From an uncultured Collinsella sp. (GTDB lineage: Bacteria; Actinomycetota; Coriobacteriia; Coriobacteriales; Coriobacteriaceae), in NCBI GenBank assembly GCA_959602875.1, contig CAUGVQ010000043.1, positions 1 to 16,364 of the forward strand: a DNA stretch of 16,364 nucleotides. The letters run 5' to 3'. The notes under the pieces are model-generated. The model searched no databases. It was given only the letters and a program-made list of their open reading frames with translations, and was not told where the DNA came from. The position numbers and the translations under genes were made by a program. Positions 11,058 to 16,364 of the stretch are shown piece by piece. How positions within the stretch are numbered: position 1 is the stretch's first letter; each line of letters opens with the position of its first letter.

Positions 11058-12419
11058 ATGGAAACGCTGTTTAGCCAAGGCGAGACGGAGCGGACCCTCA
11101 AGAACGCTCCGCTTGCGGTGCGCATGAGGCCAAAGACGCTTGACGACTATGTCGGCCAGGCAAAGGCGGTGGGACCGGGGTCGTGGCTGCGTTCCGCCAT
11201 CGAGCACGACGTACTCTCAAGCGTGATTCTCTACGGGCCGGCGGGTACGGGAAAGACTACGCTCGCACATATCATCGCGGCGCATACGCGTAGCGAGTTT
11301 GTCGAGGTATCGGCTGTCACCGGTACGGTGAAGGACCTGCGGCATGAGATTGACGAGGCAAAGCGTCGCCTCATGGCATACGACCGACGGACCATCCTCT
11401 TTATCGATGAGATTCACCGCTTCAACCGCTCGCAGCAAGACGCTCTTCTGCATGCGGTCGAGAACCGTACCGTCATCATGATTGGCGCTACGACGGAAAA
11501 CCCGTATTTCGAGGTCAACTCGGCTCTGTTGTCGCGAGCACGTGTCGTTGAGCTCGAGCATTTGAGCAATGATGATATCGCTTCCTTGATTCGGCGCGCG
11601 CTTACGGCGCCGCAAGGGCTCGCTGGTGCTTACAGCGCTTCAGATGAGGTTGTCGATGCGATCTGCATGCTTGCCGCCGGTGATGCCCGCTCCGCGCTCA
11701 CTACGCTTGAGCTTGCGAGTGAGATGGCACTCGTCCGTTCGGATTCCGAAGATAACGCTGGTCGAGAGACCGGGGGCTCAGCACCGATAGAGATAACGCT
11801 TGATGATGTCCGTATGGCAAACCCGCGTCGCGGCCTTTCCTACGACAAGGCGGGCGACATGCACTACGACATCATCTCCGCCTTCATCAAGTCCATGCGT
11901 GGCAGTGATCCCGATGCTGCAGTGTATTGGCTTGCGCGCATGATCGATGCGGGGGAGGACCCCAAGTTTATCGCCCGACGCATTCTCATCGCCGCGTCGG
12001 AGGATATCGGCAATGCCGACCCCCAGGCCATCTTGGTCGCTGAAGCGGCGTTTAAAGCGGCTGAAGTTATCGGCTACCCGGAATGTCGCATTAACCTCGC
12101 CCAAGCTGCCATCTATAACGCTCTTGCGCCTAAGTCTAACGCCTGTGAAGCAGCGATCGACGCCGCCCTTGCCGATGTGCGCACGAGCGGTCAGCGCGAG
12201 GTGCCGAACCACCTGCGCGACCGCCACCGACCCGGCTCGGATGAGTACGGGTCCTATCTCTACCCCCATGACTATCCGGAGGGCTGGGTCGAGCAGCGCT
12301 ATCTGCCCGACGGTCTTGAGCGTGGCGCCTTCTGGAAGCCCGCTGGTCGCGGCTGGGAGGAATGGCGCTTCGAGCAGAGCGCCCGCGACCGCTCGGGAAA
12401 TGCGCCGGTAAGCTCCTGA
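11058..12419 (+). CDS. rarA: Replication-associated recombination protein A (AAA+ ATPase)
   Basis: RarA (MgsA) is a clamp-loader-like AAA+ ATPase that acts at stalled replication forks and interacts with single-strand-binding protein. The product has 453 residues, a normal length. Visible are the N-terminal PLAVRMRPKTLDDYVGQ block, Walker A GPAGTGKTTL (60-69), Walker B FIDEIHRFNRSQQDALL (D117-E118) and sensor 1 GATTENPYFEVNSALLSRAR. The conserved C-terminal tetramerisation domain includes DKAGDMHYDIISAFIKSMRG and SYLYPHDYPEGWVEQRYLP. The linker at about 225-240 (ending TGGSAPIE) is hydrophilic and probably flexible. It starts 8 bases after dgt with a modest AGGA site, so it is likely cotranscribed with dgt. 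There is no clear terminator behind it. Confidence 0.95.
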   Translation: METLFSQGETERTLKNAPLAVRMRPKTLDDYVGQAKAVGPGSWLRSAIEHDVLSSVILYGPAGTGKTTLAHIIAAHTRSEFVEVSAVTGTVKDLRHEIDEAKRRLMAYDRRTILFIDEIHRFNRSQQDALLHAVENRTVIMIGATTENPYFEVNSALLSRARVVELEHLSNDDIASLIRRALTAPQGLAGAYSASDEVVDAICMLAAGDARSALTTLELASEMALVRSDSEDNAGRETGGSAPIEITLDDVRMANPRRGLSYDKAGDMHYDIISAFIKSMRGSDPDAAVYWLARMIDAGEDPKFIARRILIAASEDIGNADPQAILVAEAAFKAAEVIGYPECRINLAQAAIYNALAPKSNACEAAIDAALADVRTSGQREVPNHLRDRHRPGSDEYGSYLYPHDYPEGWVEQRYLPDGLERGAFWKPAGRGWEEWRFEQSARDRSGNAPVSS

Positions 12420-12465
12420 GTAATGCGGTTCTTGTTAACTGGCTAAGGGAAGATTTGAGGAGTAA

Positions 12466-12969
12466 ATGGAAATCACTCTAATTTTCATAGTGATATTGGC
12501 AATTATTGTCATTCCAGTCATGAGTTTTTGTTCTGCATCTGCAGCAAGAGACAGACAAGATGAGAAGCTGCGAAATGTTATGAATAGCATGCCTATTTCT
12601 GCTAAGGATTTCCTTGACCAATGGATTGTGGGCGGGCGAGGGTCGAATCTTGGATATAGGTCCCTTGATAGAGCTGGTTGTTATGTCATTCTTATAAATC
12701 CGATTGAGGGTAAGACCGGAACGGAGTCTTATGAAGCTGTTTATATTGGACAAAGCGTTAATGTGTGTTCTCGCGTGCGCCAGCATTTAACCGGACATGG
12801 TAATGGCGATGTATATGCTGATGTGAGGTCGGGCAAGAATGTTCAAATTCTAATTCTTCCGTGCGATAAATCAGAAATGAACAATAAAGAGAAAGAGCTA
12901 ATCTCCATCTTTGACGCTACAAAATCTTATAATCGGACAAAAGGAGGCGCAAAGAAGCGAAGCTCTTAA
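12466..12969 (+). CDS. Membrane-anchored GIY-YIG nuclease domain protein
   Basis: The product has 167 residues. Residues 3-20 form a strongly hydrophobic helix, probably an uncleaved anchor, followed by a charged linker. A GIY-YIG domain covers about 68-160: GCYVI (71-75) as the GIY strand, VYIGQS (92-97) as the YIG strand, R103/R105 with H107 (SRVRQH), E144 (KEKELI) and N156 (YNRTKGG). All catalytic positions of the fold appear to be kept, so DNA cleavage is plausible but unproven. Hand-counted GC over 12481-12960 is about 41 percent against about 65 percent in sampled neighbouring lines, with AT-rich codons, which points to recent horizontal acquisition. The start at ATG 12466 follows GAGGAG. 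It stands alone between rarA and the sigma operon. A role in defence or in damaging foreign DNA is only a guess. Confidence 0.8.
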   Translation: MEITLIFIVILAIIVIPVMSFCSASAARDRQDEKLRNVMNSMPISAKDFLDQWIVGGRGSNLGYRSLDRAGCYVILINPIEGKTGTESYEAVYIGQSVNVCSRVRQHLTGHGNGDVYADVRSGKNVQILILPCDKSEMNNKEKELISIFDATKSYNRTKGGAKKRSS

Positions 12970-13032
12970 AAGCCTTGCCAGGTTTCTCATCACTGAGCAA
13001 AGATTATCCTCGTTCTTTCAATTCAAGAGTTG

Positions 13033-13064
13033 CTTTGAGCTTGGGCCAAAACGGGTACTATAAA
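13033..13064 (+). promoter_or_regulatory. Overlapping candidate promoters of the sigma operon
   Basis: Two readings share this spot. The vegetative one is TTGAGC (13035-13040), an 18-base gap and TATAAA (13059-13064). The stress-sigma one is CTTTGA (13033-13038), a 14-base gap and GGGTAC (13053-13058), close to the Bacillus SigB pattern GTTTAA / GGGTAT; Streptomyces SigB-type promoters also accept GGGTAC. Either would start transcription around 13065-13071, shortly before the first gene of the operon that encodes a SigB/SigF-type factor, so autoregulation is possible. Confidence 0.5.
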
Positions 13065-13082
13065 TCACTGTATATAACGTAC

Positions 13083-13094
13083 GACCTTAAGGTC
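13083..13094 (+). promoter_or_regulatory. Perfect 12-base palindrome in the sigma operon leader
   Basis: GACCTTAAGGTC is an exact inverted repeat with no spacer. It lies just downstream of the predicted transcription start and about 24 bases before the preferred start codon. This is a plausible operator position, but no regulator is identified and a chance palindrome cannot be excluded. Confidence 0.35.
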
Positions 13095-13117
13095 ACCCTG
13101 AGATGCTGGGAGGCAGC

Positions 13118-13663
13118 ATGGACCCCCTCCAAATCGTTCTCATCGTCGTCTGCGCTGCGGCTGTTTGGGCGCTTATTGAGATTGCGCTCCTTGCCCGCAA
13201 GGGACGCGCGTCCGTCCAGACGCTCGATTCTGCTGTGAGCGAGATCAACGAGACGCTGGCAGAGGCAAAGCCCGTCATCGCAAAGCTTGATGACACGCTC
13301 GAGGAGCTTCAGCCCGCCGTTCAGCGCGTTGAGCCGCTTCTTGCAAGCGCTAACGTGGCGGTCGACGCCCTTTCCGCTAACCTCGTTGAGGTTGAGGCCG
13401 TCGTGCGCGACGTCTCCTCGTTTACTGGTACCGCCGTTAACGCCAAACATGCCGCCCGCGGCGTGGCGAATTCTGCGACCGGCGCTGTGCAGCGCTTCTT
13501 GAACAAGCGCAAGGGTGAGGAGGGCGATACGGATCGCGCCCTTACCGAGGGTGCTGCTGAGCCAGTTGTTCAGCCTGAGAAGGAAAAGCCCGTCGAGCGC
13601 CAATACTTCACCTACGGTGTCGACGAGTCCTCTGCGCCCGCTGGGGAGGCAGATCATGAGTAA
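13118..13663 (+). CDS. Single-pass coiled-coil membrane protein (DUF948-like)
   Basis: The product has 181 residues. Residues 5-25 (starting QIVLIVVCAAAVW) form one membrane helix. A long heptad-like amphipathic region follows (about 30-105, rich in Val, Ala, Leu, Glu and Lys). Next come a short basic stretch (KRKG) and an acidic, disordered tail ending in ADHE. This layout matches DUF948-type proteins, which often sit near stress-sigma genes in Gram-positive bacteria; function is not established. I chose ATG 13118, with GGGAGG (13108-13113) 4 bases upstream. ATG 13103 in frame is possible but would place that site inside the gene. The end overlaps the next gene by 8 bases, so the two are probably coupled. 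It is likely cotranscribed with the anti-sigma and sigma genes and may carry an envelope signal to them, which is inference. Confidence 0.75.
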   Translation: MDPLQIVLIVVCAAAVWALIEIALLARKGRASVQTLDSAVSEINETLAEAKPVIAKLDDTLEELQPAVQRVEPLLASANVAVDALSANLVEVEAVVRDVSSFTGTAVNAKHAARGVANSATGAVQRFLNKRKGEEGDTDRALTEGAAEPVVQPEKEKPVERQYFTYGVDESSAPAGEADHE

Positions 13664-14030
13664 CGCGAACACCGTTAAGCTCGAGGTCGCATCTTCACCG
13701 GAGCTTGCCCGCCTCGTCCGTATGACTGCCGCGAACGTCGCCGCGCTCTCCGGTATGTCGGTCGATCGCATCGAGGATATGCGCATGGTCGCCGAGGAGG
13801 CTTTCATCTTTGCCTCATCCATTGACCCGGACGGCGTGCTCTCCATCGCCTTTGACGTGGATTCTGACGGTGTCTCCATGGTGTTCACCACCGGAGTCGA
13901 CTCGATCCCCGCCTTGGAAGAGGGGGATCCCGCTGCTTACGCTGACCTCATCTTGGGTGTGGTTTGCGATTCCTATGAAAAGCTCGCCTCGCCTGTGAGG
14001 CTTTCACTCGAAGTCAGGACGGATGCCTGA
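13656..14030 (+). CDS. Degenerate RsbW-like (GHKL fold) anti-sigma factor candidate
   Basis: The product has 124 residues and aligns by eye with the RsbW/SpoIIAB family: ARLVRMTAANVAALSGMSVD followed by IEDMRMVAEEAFIFA matches the helix that normally reads IEDLKIAVSEACTNA. The N-box asparagine is replaced by F52. The G1 Asp-x-Gly motif is absent (FTTGVDS in its place), and the glycine-rich G2 loop is missing (YADLILGVV). ATP binding and kinase activity are therefore doubtful, while sigma binding may remain. The start at ATG 13656 follows GGGGAGG (13643-13649) at 6 bases. It ends inside the first codons of the sigma gene, which is the usual coupling between an anti-sigma factor and its target. 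No RsbV-type antagonist is in the window. Confidence 0.7.
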   Translation: MSNANTVKLEVASSPELARLVRMTAANVAALSGMSVDRIEDMRMVAEEAFIFASSIDPDGVLSIAFDVDSDGVSMVFTTGVDSIPALEEGDPAAYADLILGVVCDSYEKLASPVRLSLEVRTDA

Positions 14031-14823
14031 TATGCCCCAGAGATCTTCTTCAGGAAAGACCGCTTGGGATAAGGAGAAAACGCACGAGCTCTTCCGCCGC
14101 TATAAGGAGGAGGGCGATCGCGACGCTCGCGAGAAACTCGTCATGTCCCATCTCAATCTGGTCAGATTCCTTGCCAATAAATTTAAGAACCGAGGCGAAC
14201 CCATCGACGACCTTATGCAGGTCGGGTATTTGGGTCTTCTCAAGGCCATCGATGGTTTCGACCCCTCGCGCGGTCTTGAGTTCACCACCTACGCCACGCC
14301 GACGATTCTCGGTGAGATCAAACGACATTTCCGCGACAAGGGTTGGTCCGTACGCGTGCCGAGGCGCCTGCAGGAGCTTTCTGCCAAGGTCAACCAGGCT
14401 ACCGATGTCCTGACCGTTCAACTTCAGCGCTCGCCTAAGATCGAAGAGGTCGCCGATTACCTCGACGCTTCGGTGGACGAGGTGCTCGAGGCTATGGAGT
14501 CTTCCTCAGCGTACAGCTCGGTTCCCCTTGAGGGAACCGGGTCCTCGGAGAGCGACGACGCTCCGTCGATTATCGATCGCTATGCCTCCGACGATGCCGA
14601 TCTTGAGCTCACCGACGATAGGATCATGATTGAGGACGCGCTGGACGACCTGTCGCCCCGTGAGCGCGAGGTCATCGAGCTCAGGTTTAAAGAAGGGCTC
14701 ACGCAGATTGAGATGGCCGAGCGACTCGGTATCTCGCAGGTCCAGGTGTCGCGCCTTCTGCGTCGCACCCTTAAGAAGATTCAGGACAAGATCGATCCGT
14801 CCGGAAGCTTGGTGCGTTCATGA
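14023..14823 (+). CDS. SigB/SigF-type alternative sigma factor
   Basis: This is a group 3 sigma-70 factor of the SigB/SigF/SigG branch, with 266 residues. Region 2 includes SHLNLVRFLANKFKNRGEPI, DDLMQVGYLGLLKAIDGFDP and the branch hallmark FTTYATPTILGEIKRHFRDK with GWSVRVPRRLQEL (87-119). Region 3 follows (KIEEVADYLDASVDEVLEAM), then an acidic linker (171-200). Region 4 has LSPREREVIELRFKEGLTQI and the helix-turn-helix EMAERLGISQVQVSRLLRRT (230-249). Regions 1.1 and 1.2 of primary sigmas are absent. In this branch it would control stress or stationary-phase genes; sporulation is not expected in this lineage. The start may be ATG 14023 (overlapping the previous gene by 8 bases) or ATG 14032; neither has an ideal ribosome binding site. 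It follows its putative anti-sigma partner directly. Confidence 0.92.
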   Translation: MPDMPQRSSSGKTAWDKEKTHELFRRYKEEGDRDAREKLVMSHLNLVRFLANKFKNRGEPIDDLMQVGYLGLLKAIDGFDPSRGLEFTTYATPTILGEIKRHFRDKGWSVRVPRRLQELSAKVNQATDVLTVQLQRSPKIEEVADYLDASVDEVLEAMESSSAYSSVPLEGTGSSESDDAPSIIDRYASDDADLELTDDRIMIEDALDDLSPREREVIELRFKEGLTQIEMAERLGISQVQVSRLLRRTLKKIQDKIDPSGSLVRS

Positions 14824-16229
14824 TGGAGCAGGGTCCTATGCGCCGTGAGCGCAGCATCAACCTCGGCCGTCATGACTTTGCCTTTGGAATCGGGCTCCGC
14901 GTTTGGATTGTGGTTGGTGCCATCATCATCGGTACCGCCGCTTTGAACGTTCTGGACGTGCTTGCGCCGGTCATCGAGTTCTTTGCCGTCGGATCGCTCG
15001 TCGCCTTCGTGGCCGCTCCTATCGTAAACGGGCTGGAGGCGCGTGGCGTCTCGCGCAGTGCCGGCGGACTCGTGGGCCTCGCCGTAGTGATCGCGGTCAT
15101 TGTACTCATCTTGATGATCGTTGCCCCGCTCATCTTCTCGCAGCTGCTCGAGCTCTTCTCCCGTGTGCCGCAGCAGCTTCGCGACCTCGGAGATTGGCTG
15201 GGCACGCTCGCCGGTGATTTCAAGTTTCTCGCCGAGTATTCCTGGGCGTCACAGCTGAGCACCGTCTTCGATACGGTTGCCGACAACGCTGCTCGTTATG
15301 CCGCAACGGTGGCCGGAGATCTGGGTCGCGGTGTGATCCCGTTCATTTCATCTGTCGGGTCGCAGCTCTTCATTGTTTTCCTTGGTGTCGTTCTTGCTTA
15401 CTGGCTCGTCTGCGATTACCCGCGTATCCATCGCGAGATCGGCACCATCGTGGGTGAGGGTCACGAGATGAGCTATCGCTTCATGGTCGCCATCCTCTCG
15501 CGTTCAGTCGGCGGGTACATGCGCGGCACCATCATCACCTCGGCGATCGATGGCGCCCTCTCCTTCGTCGGTTTTCTTGTGATTGGGCATCCATATGCCC
15601 TGCTTATGGGCGTGCTCACGGCACTCTTCCACCTCATCCCGGTGGTCGGCCCTGTGATTTCCTCGGCCTTCGCCACGCTCGTCGCCCTGTTCTACAGCCC
15701 GGCGCTTGCTATCTGGACGCTCGTCATCTGCATGGTCGCGCAGAATATCACCGACAACATTCTGTCTCCGCGTATCATGCAGTCCGCTGTTTCGGTCCAT
15801 CCCGCTATGAGTCTCGTTGCCATCGTTGTGGGCTCTGCCCTCATGGGTCCGCTCGGCATGGTCGTCGCCATTCCGCTTTGCGCTGCCCTCAAGGGCCTGT
15901 TCATCTTCTATTTCGAGAAGCAGACCAAGCGTCAGATCGTCTCTTGGGACGGTGCCGTGTTCCAGGGCCAGCCGTTCCACGATGAGGCGGGGGACCCGGT
16001 TCCCGCCTATGATGCGCTCGGCAATGACTCCTTCGTGAGCGATTCGCAACTTATCTCTGATGAGGCGGCACCTTCCGCTGAGGCCGAGCCCAAGCCGCCT
16101 GAGCTCGAGAATCCATGGGCAAACCTTATGGCGCTCAACAACCTCCAGGCGCGAGGTACCGGCATGTTTCGTAACCCCTTCGCCTCCGAGAATGACGACT
16201 CCGCGGGAGATGGGACAAAGACGTCCTAG
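14820..16229 (+). CDS. AI-2E family transporter
   Basis: The AI-2E (PerM/TqsA) family comprises integral membrane proteins. Named members export AI-2 or exchange sodium and protons; many have no known substrate. The product has 469 residues with about eight membrane segments, in pairs near 25-70, one at 84-108, one at 182-200 and a cluster from 238 to 365. The region LTALFHLIPVVGPVISS (266-282) is the family signature. A soluble region of about 70 residues separates the third and fourth segments. After residue 370 there is a hydrophilic, acidic and Pro-rich tail of roughly 100 residues, longer than in typical members. ATG 14820 overlaps the sigma stop as ATGA; in-frame ATGs at 14823 and 14838 are alternatives. 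Membership in the sigma operon suggests stress-linked expression. Confidence 0.88.
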   Translation: MMEQGPMRRERSINLGRHDFAFGIGLRVWIVVGAIIIGTAALNVLDVLAPVIEFFAVGSLVAFVAAPIVNGLEARGVSRSAGGLVGLAVVIAVIVLILMIVAPLIFSQLLELFSRVPQQLRDLGDWLGTLAGDFKFLAEYSWASQLSTVFDTVADNAARYAATVAGDLGRGVIPFISSVGSQLFIVFLGVVLAYWLVCDYPRIHREIGTIVGEGHEMSYRFMVAILSRSVGGYMRGTIITSAIDGALSFVGFLVIGHPYALLMGVLTALFHLIPVVGPVISSAFATLVALFYSPALAIWTLVICMVAQNITDNILSPRIMQSAVSVHPAMSLVAIVVGSALMGPLGMVVAIPLCAALKGLFIFYFEKQTKRQIVSWDGAVFQGQPFHDEAGDPVPAYDALGNDSFVSDSQLISDEAAPSAEAEPKPPELENPWANLMALNNLQARGTGMFRNPFASENDDSAGDGTKTS

Positions 16230-16239
16230 CGGACCTTGG

Positions 16240-16278
16240 TTTTCGTTATAATTCATTCGTTTGACAGCATTTTCGTTA
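16240..16278 (+). promoter_or_regulatory. alaS leader: TATAAT box and repeated TTTTCGTTA elements
   Basis: A consensus TATAAT lies at 16247-16252, but the bases 16-18 positions upstream do not resemble TTGACA. The 9-mer TTTTCGTTA occurs at 16240-16248 and again at 16270-16278, exactly 30 bases apart. Its core TTCGTT also occurs between them at 16256-16261. The arrangement could be a set of repressor or synthetase binding sites around the alaS start site, or merely AT-rich sequence. The 66-base gap is too short for a T-box leader. Confidence 0.35.
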
Positions 16279-16295
16279 CCAGGAAGAGGCTTCCC

Positions 16296-16364
16296 ATGGC
16301 TGCAGCCGATTTTCCCACGATGACCACGGCAGAGATTCGCTCTGCGTTCCTCAAGTTCTTTGAG
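16296..16364 (+). CDS. alaS: Alanyl-tRNA synthetase (3' partial, first 23 codons)
   Basis: The window ends after 23 codons. The visible residues include MTTAEIRSAFLKFFE, the nearly invariant N-terminal opening of AlaRS (the family consensus continues into a Gly-His pair, here cut off). AlaRS charges tRNA-Ala and edits mischarged Ser and Gly. The start at ATG 16296 fits AAGAGG (16284-16289) with a 6-base gap. A second in-frame ATG at 16320 corresponds to the family's common first residue, so the first eight residues are a short extension or the real start is the later codon; the ribosome binding site favours the first. Confidence 0.93.
   Translation, partial: MAAADFPTMTTAEIRSAFLKFFE

Noticed and set aside
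12975..13238. An 87-codon plus-strand ORF after the GIY-YIG gene
   Set aside because: It has no ribosome binding site or recognisable features and overlaps the DUF948-like gene out of frame; its first half is promoter DNA.
16261..16266. Perfect TTGACA before alaS as a -35 box
   Set aside because: The bases 16-18 downstream are the purine-rich ribosome binding site, with no -10 element; the only TATAAT lies upstream of it.
16230..16295. T-box or other riboswitch in the alaS leader
   Set aside because: The gap is only 66 bases, with no T-box consensus or antiterminator and terminator pair.

Overview
The window is a dense, entirely plus-strand stretch of housekeeping genes from a high-GC actinobacterium. 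Gene order and protein style fit the Coriobacteriia (Collinsella, Olsenella or Atopobium relatives); this is inference from the sequence, not a database match. Hand-counted GC is about 65 percent in sampled conserved genes and about 41 percent in one obvious foreign gene. I see no RNA genes, insertion sequences or CRISPR arrays, and no gene-free stretch longer than about 150 bases.

Region 1 (1-7823) is one tightly packed operon: infB (5' end outside the window), rbfA, a DHH-family nanoRNase/pAp phosphatase (nrnA), truB, ribF and dnaG. Stops and starts overlap or lie within 15 bases of each other throughout. It therefore joins the classic infB translation operon to the primase half of the macromolecular-synthesis operon. 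Region 2 (7824-9292) is the primary sigma factor rpoD. It has its own short upstream region, containing a motif that looks like a stress-sigma promoter, and a strong intrinsic terminator behind it.

Region 3 (9293-12419) holds a small stand-alone A24 prepilin peptidase-like membrane protein, a dGTPase-type HD hydrolase (dgt) and the replication-fork ATPase rarA. Region 4 (12420-13117) is an AT-rich insert with a GIY-YIG nuclease domain protein that carries an N-terminal membrane anchor. It is followed by a 148-base intergenic region with overlapping candidate promoters and a perfect 12-base palindrome. Region 5 (13118-16229) is a four-gene operon: a single-pass coiled-coil membrane protein, a degenerate RsbW-like anti-sigma protein, a SigB/SigF-type sigma factor and an AI-2E family transporter. 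Region 6 (16230-16364) is the alaS leader and the first 23 codons of alaS.

The most interesting picture is a possible two-sigma circuit. A SigB/SigF-type factor is encoded with a partner that has lost the ATP-binding residues of RsbW, and promoter motifs of the type this sigma class reads lie in front of both its own operon and rpoD. The membrane-anchored GIY-YIG gene beside it is the clearest candidate for transferred, possibly undescribed, accessory function.
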